From contig QEVJ01000032.1 in NCBI GenBank assembly GCA_003576845.1, positions 1-44,203 of the forward strand: 44,203 nucleotides of DNA, in the 5' to 3' direction. A program made the translations under genes and the position numbers. This DNA is from Planctomycetota bacterium (GTDB lineage Bacteria > Planctomycetota > Planctomycetia > Pirellulales > PLA5). The notes beneath the pieces are model-generated. The model had not been told where the DNA came from, did no database searches, and was given only the letters and a program-made list of their open reading frames with translations. Positions 15,721 through 25,043 of this stretch are shown here, piece by piece (position 1 is the first letter of the stretch; every line of letters starts with the position of its first letter).

Positions 15721-16959
15721 CTACATCGCCGCCTCGTAGATCGCGCGCAGCGAAGCTTCGTCGACCGGCCGCGGGTTGAAGGAGCCGGTCCATTGCTTCG
15801 CCGCTTCTGCCGCAAGCTCGCCGAGCGTCGCCGCCTCGACCCCGCGCTCACTCAACCGCGCGGGCAATCCGGCGTGAGCCGCAAACGCCGCCACCAACTC
15901 GGCGAGCTTCTCCGGCGCTTCGCCGATCACCGGCAATCCGTTCGTCTGCGGCGCAAGCTCCAAGAGTTCGTGATACCACCGCCGGCACTGCGGCCCGTTG
16001 AACCGAATCACGTGCGGCAGCATGAGCGCGATCGCCTCGCCGTGAACGATGCCATATCGCGCGGTGAGCGGATTCGCCAGCGCATGCGCCGCCCCGAGCA
16101 TCGAATTCTCGATCGCCAAGCCGGCAAAACACGCCCCAAGCTGCATCCCGCTGCGGGCGTCGACGTCTTGCGGCGCTTCGAGCACGCGATGATAGTTCCG
16201 CGACAACAACCGCCACGCCTCGCGGCTGAACGCGGCCGACGCCGAGTTGCGGGCCTTCGTCACGTAGCTTTCGACGGCATGAGAAATCGCGTCGATGCCG
16301 GTCAGCGCGGTGACGCGCGGCGGCTGCGTCAAGGTCAAGAGCGGATCGAGCACCGCCACGCGGAACGATGCTTTTTTGTCGCCGCAGGCCATCTTCACGT
16401 GCGTCGCGGCGTCGGAGATTAGCGCGAACGACTGCGACTCGCTCCCCGTGCCCGCGGTCGTCGGCACGGCGATCATCGGCAGCATCGGCTTCGTCGCTTT
16501 GCCGACGCCCCAATAATCCTGCACCTTGCCGCCGTTGGTGTAAACGAAGTTGATCCCTTTGGCGCAGTCCATCGAACTGCCGCCGCCCAGGCCGATCAGA
16601 ATCTCGGGATCGTACCGCCGCGCGGCGGCCACGCCCCCTTCGACGTTCGCCGTCGTCGGGTTTTCTTCCACTTCGTCGAACACGTGGGCCTCGATTCCGG
16701 CCCGACGCAGCGCCGCCAGTCCATGCTCGGTGTGCCCGGCCTCCACGATGCCGGGGTCACTGACCACCAGCGCTCGCCGCGCACCGAGTTCGCCGGCCAA
16801 TTCGCCGAGCGCGTCGATCTTGCCCGGGCCGAACACGATCCGGGTGCGCGGATAGTAGTCGAATGGAATCACGCGACGTGGCTCGGCGAGAGGGAATGCG
16901 GCGGGCTTTTCGGCGGGCTCGCAGGCGGGATGCCGAACCGGAGCGCCCTCCGTCGGCAT
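15721..16959 (-). CDS. Iron-containing alcohol dehydrogenase
   Basis: Cytosolic NAD(P)-dependent alcohol/aldehyde oxidoreductase of the group III (iron-activated) family, 412 residues. The nucleotide-binding GGGSSMD is near residue 125. Metal-ligand segments are GIDAISHAVESY (Asp and His near 220) and AHALANPLTARYGIVHG (two His near 290-303). The N-terminal stretch FDYYPRTRIVFGPGKIDALG is typical. The start at 16959 gives a 30-residue leader before the conserved fold; an earlier ATG would run through repeat DNA. Substrate unknown. It converges on the pterin-binding gene, so a role in one-carbon oxidation is possible but only inferred. Confidence 0.9.
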   Translation of the reverse strand: MPTEGAPVRHPACEPAEKPAAFPLAEPRRVIPFDYYPRTRIVFGPGKIDALGELAGELGARRALVVSDPGIVEAGHTEHGLAALRRAGIEAHVFDEVEENPTTANVEGGVAAARRYDPEILIGLGGGSSMDCAKGINFVYTNGGKVQDYWGVGKATKPMLPMIAVPTTAGTGSESQSFALISDAATHVKMACGDKKASFRVAVLDPLLTLTQPPRVTALTGIDAISHAVESYVTKARNSASAAFSREAWRLLSRNYHRVLEAPQDVDARSGMQLGACFAGLAIENSMLGAAHALANPLTARYGIVHGEAIALMLPHVIRFNGPQCRRWYHELLELAPQTNGLPVIGEAPEKLAELVAAFAAHAGLPARLSERGVEAATLGELAAEAAKQWTGSFNPRPVDEASLRAIYEAAM

Positions 16960-17030
16960 CCTGACGATACCACGGGCCGACCGCCGGTGCATCCCCACCC
17001 GAAGTAGGCTCTCAGCGGCATCGCCTCGCC

Positions 17031-17108
17031 CCGTAGGGGAATTCGCAAGAATTCCGAAGCGCTCGACGCGCAGGTAGTCCTCAGAACTCTTGGCGAGTTC
17101 CGCTACGG
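17031..17108. repeat. Stop-proximal palindrome, diverged two-hairpin copy
   Basis: The left half CCGTAGGGGAATTCGCAAGA... and right half ...CTTGGCGAGTTCCGCTACGG are near-complementary, and each half is itself a hairpin (for example GGAATTC-GCAA-GAATTCC). It ends 21 bases beyond the stop of the minus-strand transporter gene. Confidence 0.8.
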
Positions 17109-17129
17109 ACCTCCGACACGTGGCGTCGC

Positions 17130-19526
17130 TCACGTCCAATCGCGGCCCAGTATCTTTCCCCACCGCAACCGCAGCGCCAAGAACGCCGGCACGAGCACCG
17201 GCCGCACGACGCACGTATCGAGTAGCACTCCCAAGCAAACCGCAAAACCCAGCTCAACCATGAATCGCAGCGACCCGGTGACCATCGACACGAACGTCGC
17301 CGCCATAATCACGCCGCAACTCGTGATGATCCCGCCGGTGCGAACGACGGCGAACCGCAGCCCGTCGATCGGTCCCCGGCGTCGCTGTTCCTCGAACACC
17401 CGCGTCGTGAGATACACGTTGTAGTCCTGCCCGATGGCGACGAGCAACACGAACAGAAACACGGACACCTTCCAGTCAAGGCCGACGAACGTCTCGCCGT
17501 ATCCGGCGCGAAACACGAGCTCCGTCGCGCCGATCGTCACGAGGTACGTAAACACGACGGTGAGAATCAAATAACCGCAAACGACCGGCCGGCCCAGCAA
17601 TGCCAACAGCACGAACAGCACGCCGCTCACGACCAGAATCTGAATCTTGCGTTCGTCGCGCTGCGTGACGTCGACCAGATCGCGGACGCCGGCAACCTGC
17701 CCGCCATAGTAAAACGTTGCCCCGTGCCACGGGACGAGCGACAGCGCTTTGGCCGCGGTCGTATCGCCGCGGTCGCGTTGCTCCGCCATCGTGACGCTGG
17801 CCTTGCCCGCCGAAATCGCCGCCAGCCGGGCTTCGATCCGCTCGAACGTCTCGATCCCTTCCCGCGAGAACGGCGAGTACGCGAGAATCACGTCGAACCG
17901 CGCCACCTTGCCGTTGAGCTCGGGCGTCTGACTCAAATACTGTTCGCGGGCCTTCGCGAGCGCCGTCCCGGCGGACCGCTCGCTGCCGAGCACGCGGGTG
18001 GTAATCGGTTCGCCCAACGGCCGCGGAAAGCACCGCACGCTCTTGACGCCTTCGATGTTGCGCAGATCGTGCCACAGCGCGCTCATCCACAACCACAGGC
18101 CCTCCGATTTGTTGAGTCCGCCCGACTCGACATGTGCAATCACCATCAGCGGCGTCGTTTCACCGGCCGGAAAGTGCCGATTGAGCATCCGTCCGCCCAA
18201 GACGCTCGTCCGCTCGGGTCCTAGTTCTTCGAGAATGTCGTAGGTCGGTTCGCTTCGTAACGCCCCGGCCACGGCCAACGGCGCGAGTAGCGCGACCGCC
18301 GCCGCAAGCACCGTCCCCGGCCGCCGGATCGTCACCGCCGCGATGCGTTCCCAGAGCAAGCCGAACCGCCCCGCGCCCGCCACCGCTTCGTCCAGCGTTT
18401 CGTGCTCGCGCGAGCGAACGAGCTTGCCCGGCCAGAACACCCGCGGACCAAACGCGGCGAGCAGCGCCGGCGAGAACGTCACGCACGCCAAGAACGTGAT
18501 GCCCAAGCAGATCGCAATCGACGGCCCGCTGTTGCGATACTTGCCGTATTCCGCGAAGATCATCGACCCCAGGCCGACCATCGTCGTGAACGCGCTGCCG
18601 GAAAGGGCCTCGCCGACGTGTCCCAACGCGCGGATGAGCGCCGAATCGCGCCCCCGCCCGTGTTCGAGTTCTTCGCGATACCGCGAAATCAGAAACAAAC
18701 AAAAGTCCGTGCCCGAGCCGAACAACACGACGATTAGGAACACCCGCGTCGTCGTGAATACTTTGAGGCTCCACCACTCGAAGCCCGGAACGAGATTGAG
18801 CTGCGTGAGCAGGGCGATGAAATGCGTCGAGGCGACGATCGTCACGCCCATCGTCAACAGCGGCACCAACGCCAACAGCGGCGCGCGATAGACGATCAGC
18901 AAGATGACGAGCACCATCACCGTCGTAGTGAGCTCGGTATTCCGAACGCTCTCGGCCGCCGCCGAGAGCATGTCGCCGCCTACCGCGGCGGAACCGTAGA
19001 TGCCCCAGTCCAGCCCGGCCGCGTTCTCGCCCTGCTCCTCGAAGAATTCGGCCACCCGGCGCTCGACCGCCGCAAGGACTTCGATCGTCTTCGTCGCCGC
19101 AAAGTCGACGTTGAGATTCGCCACTACGAGACACGCCTGGCCGTGCTTGCTCACGGGACTTTTGAGCATCCGGCCGATCTGCGGCGTCGCGGGCGTCCAA
19201 ACGTCGGCCAGCGGCAGGGCGTCCAAATCCGCCAGCGCTTTGCCCACGGCGTCCGCGACCGCCACGTCCCGTTCGGTGAGCGGTCCACCCCGCCGTTCGA
19301 GAATCACGACGATTTCGCTCTTGGCCGACCGCTCCGGAAACGCCCGGGCCATCATCTCGCGGCCCAGTACGCTGGGCATTTTCTTGGGCAGGTAATCCAG
19401 GTCGCCGTCGCGAGCCACGTCGTTCCACGCGGGCGCGACCAGCACCAGCAGACCCGTCACGGCCACCCAAACCCCGATCACCACGGGCCAGCGGCGAGCA
19501 CAATACGATCCGACGAGCGCAAACAT
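17130..19526 (-). CDS. MMPL-family (RND superfamily) transporter
   Basis: A 798-residue inner-membrane transporter with the duplicated RND layout: one membrane helix (VVIGVWVAVTGLLVLVAPAW), a large periplasmic loop, a bundle of helices (TTTVMVLVILLIVYRAPLLA onward), then the same pattern repeated with ILVVSGVLFVLLALLGRPVV. Hallmarks are VLFGSGTDFCLFLISRYREE and VAIGQDYNVYLTTRVFEEQR, the MMPL helix-4 and helix-10 motifs with acidic residues in a Gx3D-type pattern. Family members export lipids, hopanoids or other hydrophobic molecules by proton antiport. The ATG at 19526 is chosen because GGGGGAATGG lies 9 nt upstream; an ATG at 19535 would leave no spacing. Confidence 0.9.
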   Translation of the reverse strand: MFALVGSYCARRWPVVIGVWVAVTGLLVLVAPAWNDVARDGDLDYLPKKMPSVLGREMMARAFPERSAKSEIVVILERRGGPLTERDVAVADAVGKALADLDALPLADVWTPATPQIGRMLKSPVSKHGQACLVVANLNVDFAATKTIEVLAAVERRVAEFFEEQGENAAGLDWGIYGSAAVGGDMLSAAAESVRNTELTTTVMVLVILLIVYRAPLLALVPLLTMGVTIVASTHFIALLTQLNLVPGFEWWSLKVFTTTRVFLIVVLFGSGTDFCLFLISRYREELEHGRGRDSALIRALGHVGEALSGSAFTTMVGLGSMIFAEYGKYRNSGPSIAICLGITFLACVTFSPALLAAFGPRVFWPGKLVRSREHETLDEAVAGAGRFGLLWERIAAVTIRRPGTVLAAAVALLAPLAVAGALRSEPTYDILEELGPERTSVLGGRMLNRHFPAGETTPLMVIAHVESGGLNKSEGLWLWMSALWHDLRNIEGVKSVRCFPRPLGEPITTRVLGSERSAGTALAKAREQYLSQTPELNGKVARFDVILAYSPFSREGIETFERIEARLAAISAGKASVTMAEQRDRGDTTAAKALSLVPWHGATFYYGGQVAGVRDLVDVTQRDERKIQILVVSGVLFVLLALLGRPVVCGYLILTVVFTYLVTIGATELVFRAGYGETFVGLDWKVSVFLFVLLVAIGQDYNVYLTTRVFEEQRRRGPIDGLRFAVVRTGGIITSCGVIMAATFVSMVTGSLRFMVELGFAVCLGVLLDTCVVRPVLVPAFLALRLRWGKILGRDWT

Positions 19527-19905
19527 CGCATCCATTCCCCCGGCCGCGTTTGCCGCTCGGCACTCCGTCGGCGACAGCCATAAACCCAACATCCTACCGG
19601 CCCGTCGCAGCCGCGCCTGCCGTGTCGCCTAACCGAAAACGGTCGTGGTCGTTCATCGGCATCGTCGGTCAGCGGAACCCAGCCGTGTCGGCTCGACGTC
19701 GCGATGGGGCCCCGATAAGGCACGGCGGCCAACGAAACGAGAATAGCCGCTATTCGACCGAAACCGTTTGTTGCCACGAACCTGGGGAAAATTCTCTGAC
19801 GCTTGTCAGTATCTGGACCGCAGCGGACAAGATGCAGTGGGATGGGGGGTGGCGATGATTTTGTCGCCGCCTCCGCACTTAAAAACCAGACCGCTGGAGA
19901 GCACC
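19527..19905. other. Intergenic region between divergent MMPL and PEP-CTERM genes
   Basis: No gene is visible. The region must carry both divergent promoters, but I see no convincing pair of hexamers for either. A GGAGAG motif about 6 nt before the ATG at 19906 supports that start. CTTGTC and GACAAG (19801-19831) form a small inverted repeat of unknown meaning. Confidence 0.5.
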
Positions 19906-20952
19906 ATGTTGAAGCCGTTTTCGCAGATGGCATTTGCCGTGATTATTTCGTCTGTTACCGCCGCAATGAGCCTCGGTGCAATTGATACCGGCGGCACGCT
20001 CTATTACACGACGTTTGCGGGCGGCGCTAATCTGCACAAAGTCGATTATTCTTGGACCGCCGGGGTGTTGTCGTTTTCGAACAACACGAATATCGGGACG
20101 GGTGTGGCCGGCGCCGATGGCATACTTTTTTTGCCTAACGGCAACCTAGCAGTCGGCGGTCAAGGTCGTCGCGTTCACGAAGTCGACTTACTCGGAAACC
20201 TTATCACGACTCTCTCCGTGCCCACGGACTCTTATCACTTGAGTTTGTCTCCAGGTGGGAAGGTCCTCTATTCATCGAGTATTCCCGGCACGCCAACGGC
20301 CATTACATTGAACGGTAGTGGCGGCTTAGTCGGGGCGACCGCTGCCGTATTGCCAGTTAGCGGAACGCAATCCGTGCTTGATACGATTGCTTGGGCGCCG
20401 AATGGAACGACTCTATACACAAGTTCGTTCTCTGGTGGCAATGGAGTGGTGGGCAAGCTCGCGATCGCAGGCGGACCGGAATCGCCAACTTCGGCCACGA
20501 CCTCGGCTCCTGTTGCGCTCGCAGCATCGCACGGCATGGCATACGATCCGTTCTCGGACAGCTTTATCACGATGGGTGACAACGCCATCAGCCGTTTCAG
20601 TAGCACCGGCGTGTTGCTGGAGACCATTACGTTTGCCGTGGGCACCGACTTTGACCAAGGAACCGTGGATGGACTTGGGCACATCTTTGCCGCGAATAAT
20701 GGTGGAGACCTGTTCTTGATCGATTATTCAGCAACCGGAACACTCTCCGCCGCTTCCACGATTTTTGACAGAAGGTTCTTGGCAAACGCCCTTGACGATC
20801 TTGCCCCCAAAGTTGGGCCGGGCTCCATTGACTCGATTCCCGAACCCGTCTCAATGGGTATATGGTGTGTACTCGCCGGGATCGCAGTTTTCGGCGGGTT
20901 ATCTCGCCGGCGACGAAGTCTATTGCCACTGTTCGCACGCCCCTCCGCGTAG
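19906..20952 (+). CDS. PEP-CTERM sorting-domain secreted protein, beta-propeller-like
   Basis: The 348-residue product has a signal peptide (residues 1-24, MAFAVIISSVTAAMSLGA). The middle is a series of strand-turn units of the NHL/YVTN type (DGILFLPNGNLAVGGQGRRV, LSLSPGGKVLYSSS, IAWAPNGTTLYTSSFSGG, HGMAYDPFSDSFITMGDN, DGLGHIFAANNGGDLFLID), which suggests a beta-propeller. The C-terminus from residue about 311 is a classical PEP-CTERM signal: IPEPVSMG, a hydrophobic helix, then RRRRS. Such proteins are processed by an exosortase and displayed or secreted, often with exopolysaccharide. No exosortase gene is in the window. Codon use and GC content are slightly lower than the neighbours. Confidence 0.85.
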   Translation: MLKPFSQMAFAVIISSVTAAMSLGAIDTGGTLYYTTFAGGANLHKVDYSWTAGVLSFSNNTNIGTGVAGADGILFLPNGNLAVGGQGRRVHEVDLLGNLITTLSVPTDSYHLSLSPGGKVLYSSSIPGTPTAITLNGSGGLVGATAAVLPVSGTQSVLDTIAWAPNGTTLYTSSFSGGNGVVGKLAIAGGPESPTSATTSAPVALAASHGMAYDPFSDSFITMGDNAISRFSSTGVLLETITFAVGTDFDQGTVDGLGHIFAANNGGDLFLIDYSATGTLSAASTIFDRRFLANALDDLAPKVGPGSIDSIPEPVSMGIWCVLAGIAVFGGLSRRRRSLLPLFARPSA

Positions 20953-21591
20953 CCGTTCCGTAAATTGGGATGGGGACCGGTAGGTGTTCGCTTGTGAAAT
21001 TCCGGCGCACGCAGCGTTTTCTTGTTGGCATACGTGTGCCGCGGCTCGGACGACCGCTTTGCCGATTTAGAGCTCCGGGAGAAACTCCGAGCCTTCGGCG
21101 CGCTCGGCCGCCGCATTCGTGGCATTACCCTTCGCGCCCGCTGACGGCCATACGGAAATGACACTCGATTCCTTTCCTTCCCAGTTTGCCACGAGCGTGC
21201 ATAGAATGGGAAAAGCCACCCCCGGTGCGGGTACGATTTGCGTGCGGCGACGCTATGACATCGCCCGATTGATGGTATTTGGGGAATAACGCTCCCCGGG
21301 CCGGCCGAATGTAAACGCAGACGCTTCGCCACGGACAAAACCCACCCCGCAGAGCGGATCGCGGGAAACCGTCAGGCCGCACGCTTGCCTGTCCCCCGGC
21401 GGCGCGTTAAAACAAAAAGGTGGCGAACTGTTGACGTTCTAAAGATATTTTCCTGTCACGATTTGCGACGGCCGCAGGCGATTTCGCCGCCGGCATTCGC
21501 TTTGCCCCGACCCCAAACTACCCCGCATCGACGTGCCCCGTGCGAAAACGGGCGGTGCATGTCCCGTACCTGCGACGTTGGAGACGGCGAA
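20953..21591. other. Long intergenic region upstream of the toroid protein gene
   Basis: I see no supportable gene. The region has an AT-rich stretch (21411-21455) containing TTGACG at 21431-21436 and AAAGATATTTTCC; this may be a promoter, but no -10 with good spacing is evident. The open frames on the minus strand here are arginine-rich and unconserved in appearance. Confidence 0.4.
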
Positions 21592-23610
21592 ATGGTTCAA
21601 TCCTCTTCCGATTCCGCAATTCGTCCGGCCCCCGCGCGTCAACCGCGCGTGGCACAGGCTTTGCCCGTCCGCGGTCCGGCGACGGCTCAGGCGGTCAACG
21701 CGCAGCGAAGCATGGCCGCCACCGCGGCCAACTCACCAGCGGCTGCCGAGGACGAGGAAGAGGAGGAGGGCTACGCCGAACCGAACGCCGTGGCGGTCTG
21801 GCTCGGCGATCAGGCAAGCTGGCTTACGAGCATGGTCGTCCACACGATCGCCCTATTGGTGCTCGCGCTGATTCCGCTTTCCGGCCGTGAAAAGGACAAG
21901 AAAACCATCGTCGCCACGCCGCCGGAGACGCAAGAAGAGCCGGAGGTCGAGGAAGAACCGCCGAAGGTCGAATTCGACGACAGCCAGATCGAAGACGCCC
22001 CGGTCAATGAGATGTTGCTCGAAGAGCCGGAAGCGCCGATGTCGGAACTCGACCGCGTCGATAACATGGAAGAAGGCGCGAACTCGATGTCGCAGGCGAC
22101 GCAAGAAGAGTTCAGCCCCGACAAGGCCCTCAAGAACGATCTGATCTCCGAAGGCTTCGGTCCCGGCGATAAGGAAGGCACTGGCACCGGCCGCGGCGAC
22201 AAGGGCGCCGGTTCCGGACTCGGCGGTCGCGGCACGCGCCGCTCCGGCGCGCTCGGTCGCGGCGCGACGCGCGAAAGCGAAAAGGCGGTCGACAACGCCC
22301 TCAAGTGGCTCGCCGCGCACCAACTGCCGGACGGTAGCTGGAGCTTCGACCACCGCGACGGCGTCTGCAACGGCCGCTGCAAGGATCAAGGCTCGTTCAA
22401 GGACGCCAAGGGCGGCGCGACCGGCATCGCCCTGCTCGCTTTCCTCGGCGCGGGCAAGACCCACCTCGAAGGCGAATACAAACAAACCGTCGATAAAGGC
22501 TTGAGGTTCCTTCTCGCCACGCAAAAGGCCGAAGGCATCGGCGGCGCAAGCTGGTACGAAAAGGTCGGCAACGCGACGAACTACTCGCACGGCCTGGCCA
22601 CGCTCGCCATGTGCGAGGCCTACGGCATGGCCCTCGACTTCAAGCCGGTCACGCCCAAGCCCGGCAAATCGCAGTCGGAAATGACCGAAGAAGAGCGCAA
22701 GAAGTGGCGCGAAGAACAGGAGAAGGCCAAAAAAGACAAAGAGTTCCTCAAGAACGCGATTCCGATCGCGAACTTGCAAAAATCCGCCCAGGGCGCGCTC
22801 GACTACATCGTCGCCTCGCAACACGGCGACGGCGGCTGGCGCTATCAGCCCAAACAAGCCGGCGACACGTCGGTGGTCGGCTGGATGCTCATGGCTCTCA
22901 AGTCCGGCTACATGTCGCACCTTCGCGTCAACAAGGGCACCGTCATCGGAGCGAGCAAGTTCCTCGATTCGGTGCAGGACGGCGACTACGGGCACATTTA
23001 CCACTACCTGCCCGAGAAGAACCGCCCCGCCGACGCGACGCACGCCACGACGGCCATCGGTCTGTTGTGCCGCATGTATCTCGGCTGGGATAAGAACCAT
23101 CCCGGCATCGCCGAAGGCGTGAACCTCATGGGCAACAAATGGGGCCCGGAAATCGCCGGCGGCACGAACATGTACTACAACTACTACGCGACGCAGGTCG
23201 TGTTCCACTACGGCGGCGACACCTGGAAAGAGTGGAACAAGAAGATGCGCGATCACCTCGTGAACTCGCAAGTGAAGGACGAGAAAGATCACGCCTTCGG
23301 CAGTTGGTACTTCAACGGCGACCACGGCTCGAAGTCCGGCGGCCGGTTGTATCTCACAGCCCTCTCCGCGATGACGCTCGAGGTCTATTACCGCTACATG
23401 CCGATCTACAAGAGCAAGAGCGTCGAAGACGACCTGCAAAAAGGCGTCGACGGCGACGATAAGAAGCCCGACGATAAGAAGCCCGACGATAAGAAGCCCG
23501 GCGACAAAAAACCCGACGAGAAGAAGCCAGAGGCGAAACCCGAAGCCAAGCCGGATGCGAAGCCCGAGACCAAGCCAGGCGCCAAAGGCGATCCCGACGC
23601 GAAGAAGTAG
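21592..23610 (+). CDS. Membrane-anchored prenyltransferase/squalene-cyclase-like toroid protein
   Basis: The 672-residue product has a cytoplasmic N-terminus with an acidic run (EDEEEEEGY), a single membrane helix at about 79-101 (SMVVHTIALLVLALIPL), an acidic linker with EEPEVEEEPPKVEFDDSQ, and a Gly-rich hinge (GTGTGRGDKGAGSGLGGRGT). From about 225 to 600 it has alpha-alpha-toroid repeats of the squalene cyclase/prenyltransferase fold (ALKWLAAHQLPDGSWSF, ALDYIVASQHGDGGWRYQ), and a KKP-rich tail from about 619. The toroid motifs GSW and GGWRY are structural; no catalytic DxDD motif is seen, so enzymatic cyclisation is doubtful. GGAG (21580-21583) 8 nt upstream supports the ATG at 21592. Such proteins are abundant in planctomycetes with no known role. 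Confidence 0.8.
   Translation: MVQSSSDSAIRPAPARQPRVAQALPVRGPATAQAVNAQRSMAATAANSPAAAEDEEEEEGYAEPNAVAVWLGDQASWLTSMVVHTIALLVLALIPLSGREKDKKTIVATPPETQEEPEVEEEPPKVEFDDSQIEDAPVNEMLLEEPEAPMSELDRVDNMEEGANSMSQATQEEFSPDKALKNDLISEGFGPGDKEGTGTGRGDKGAGSGLGGRGTRRSGALGRGATRESEKAVDNALKWLAAHQLPDGSWSFDHRDGVCNGRCKDQGSFKDAKGGATGIALLAFLGAGKTHLEGEYKQTVDKGLRFLLATQKAEGIGGASWYEKVGNATNYSHGLATLAMCEAYGMALDFKPVTPKPGKSQSEMTEEERKKWREEQEKAKKDKEFLKNAIPIANLQKSAQGALDYIVASQHGDGGWRYQPKQAGDTSVVGWMLMALKSGYMSHLRVNKGTVIGASKFLDSVQDGDYGHIYHYLPEKNRPADATHATTAIGLLCRMYLGWDKNHPGIAEGVNLMGNKWGPEIAGGTNMYYNYYATQVVFHYGGDTWKEWNKKMRDHLVNSQVKDEKDHAFGSWYFNGDHGSKSGGRLYLTALSAMTLEVYYRYMPIYKSKSVEDDLQKGVDGDDKKPDDKKPDDKKPGDKKPDEKKPEAKPEAKPDAKPETKPGAKGDPDAKK
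23455..23527 (+). repeat. 15-bp coding tandem repeat in the toroid protein tail
   Basis: GACGATAAGAAGCCC repeats about five times with increasing divergence, encoding DDKKP units, followed by KPEAKPDAKPE variants. It is coding repeat DNA inside the CDS and not an intergenic element. Confidence 0.85.
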
Positions 23611-23651
23611 TCGCCCCGGCAGGCCAATGCGCCCGCCCGCAAGCCAACGAG

Positions 23652-23687
23652 CAACCACGGAGTCGGCCCCGTCCGATTTCGTGGTTG
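23652..23687 (+). terminator. Hairpin after the toroid protein gene
   Basis: CAACCACG (23652-23659) and CGTGGTTG (23680-23687) pair as an 8-bp stem with a 20-base loop, followed by TTGCGTTT. It is placed 41 bases after the stop, consistent with a weak intrinsic terminator. Confidence 0.4.
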
Positions 23688-23852
23688 TTGCGTTTAGAGC
23701 TCAAGCCAACCCCGTAGGTCAGGCCAAGCGGCGCTCGCCCTAAATATTCTCGTCGTGCTCAACCCGCGCCGGCCTGACACGCCGCACCGCCACGGCCAAA
23801 CCACGGGCGCCTTCCGCCACGTCGCGTTCGCCTTTGATCGACTGCCCTTACG

Positions 23853-24887
23853 ATGAACGCAACCGGAACCGACTACGACAACAAGAACGACGGCGGTGAC
23901 ACCGCGGCAAGCCACGTGCCGTCGACCGTCGAAGTCATCGTCGCGGCAGAGCACGCCAACGTGCGGCTCGATGCGTTTCTCGCCGGGCAATTTCCCGAGC
24001 ATAGCCGCGTCCGATTGCAGGCGGCAATTTCCGACGGCGGCGCACTCGTCGACGGCCGTAAGACCGTTCGCGCATCGGAACGCCTCCAACCGGGCCAGCG
24101 TGTTGCGATTCGCCTGCCCGACGTCCCCCGCGCCGGCCCCGCCCCGGAAGATATTCCGCTCGACGTGCTCTACGAGGACGAGCACCTCGCCGCCGTCAAC
24201 AAACCGCCGGGCATGGTCGTCCATCCTGCCAAAGGACACTGGTCCGGCACGCTCGCCGGCGCGATCCAACATCGCTTTGGCAGCGTCAGCGCCGCCGGCG
24301 GACCGACGCGGCCCGGCATCGTCCATCGCCTCGACCGCGACACGAGCGGCGTCATCGTCGTCGCCCGAAACGACCAGGCCCACATGCGACTTGCGGCCCA
24401 ATTCGAGAGCCGCGGCGTCGAAAAGGAGTATTTCGCGATCGTCGCCGGCCAGCCGCGGCTCGACCGCGACCTGATCGACCGCCCCATCGGCGCCCATCCG
24501 TACCAGCGCGAAAAGATGGCGATCCGCGCCGATCATCCCACCGTCCGCGAGGCCCAAACGTTCTATGAAGTCATCGAGCGCTTCGACGGCCTGGCTGCCA
24601 TCCGCGTCTTGCCCAAGACCGGCCGCACGCACCAGATTCGCGTCCACCTTGCCAGCATCGGCTGCCCCATCCTCTGCGACCGGCTCTACGGCGGCCGGGC
24701 CAAGCTCACCCGCGGCGAACTCGCCCGCCGCTACGAAGACACGACGACGGTCCTGGAACGCCAGGCCCTCCACGCCCGCCGCATCGCCCTCGATCATCCG
24801 GCCACGAACGTGCGGATCGAGTTCACGGCCCCGCTCGCCGCCGATCTCGTGGCGGCCCTCGAAGCGATCCACCAATACCGCGGCTAA
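23853..24887 (+). CDS. RluA-family 23S rRNA pseudouridine synthase (RluC/RluD type)
   Basis: Converts uridine to pseudouridine in RNA, most likely 23S rRNA. The 344-residue length with an N-terminal S4 domain (about 28-90, VRLDAFLAGQFPEHSRVRLQ) fits RluC/RluD. The catalytic motif is HRLDRDTSG with nucleophile Asp161. Further landmarks are VLYEDEHLAAVNKPPGMVVH (motif I), VEKEYFAIVAGQP and LPKTGRTHQIRVHLASIGCP. A short acidic leader precedes the S4 domain. Which positions it modifies cannot be told from sequence. A two-hairpin palindrome follows 13 nt after the stop. Confidence 0.92.
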   Translation: MNATGTDYDNKNDGGDTAASHVPSTVEVIVAAEHANVRLDAFLAGQFPEHSRVRLQAAISDGGALVDGRKTVRASERLQPGQRVAIRLPDVPRAGPAPEDIPLDVLYEDEHLAAVNKPPGMVVHPAKGHWSGTLAGAIQHRFGSVSAAGGPTRPGIVHRLDRDTSGVIVVARNDQAHMRLAAQFESRGVEKEYFAIVAGQPRLDRDLIDRPIGAHPYQREKMAIRADHPTVREAQTFYEVIERFDGLAAIRVLPKTGRTHQIRVHLASIGCPILCDRLYGGRAKLTRGELARRYEDTTTVLERQALHARRIALDHPATNVRIEFTAPLAADLVAALEAIHQYRG

Positions 24888-24900
24888 TAACCGGAGCCTC

Positions 24901-25043
24901 GCAGCGGAAATCGCCAAGATTTCCGGGCGCAACGTGGAATTGCGGAGCATCGGAGGTCGTGGCGACTTCCACTACGGTGCATTGCCATCGAACGGCTCAT
25001 TGCTCATCATTCATCGTTCCGCATTCATCGCGCGCCGTTCGTC
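24901..25043. repeat. Stop-proximal palindrome followed by degenerate heptads
   Basis: 24901-24977 is a diverged two-hairpin copy of the stop-proximal palindrome: first half GCGGAAATCGCCAAGATTTCCG, second half ending GGCGACTTCCACTACGG. Heptads then run from 24993 to 25041 (CGGCTCA, TTGCTCA, TCATTCA, TCGTTCC, GCATTCA, TCGCGCG, CCGTTCG), so the next unit contains the start codon at 25044. Confidence 0.75.

Noticed and set aside
20724-21338. A possible 204-codon gene on the minus strand in the gap before the toroid protein
   Set aside because: It overlaps the C-terminal part of the PEP-CTERM gene, is Arg/Ser-rich, and has no ribosome site or domain.
23455-23527. A tandem repeat of possible intergenic origin
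   Set aside because: It is in frame with the toroid protein, period 15, and encodes KKP units, so it is a coding low-complexity tail.
21853-23658. A 601-codon open frame on the minus strand opposite the toroid protein
   Set aside because: Valine/leucine/alanine-biased shadow of the KKP- and Gly-rich coding strand; no family resemblance.
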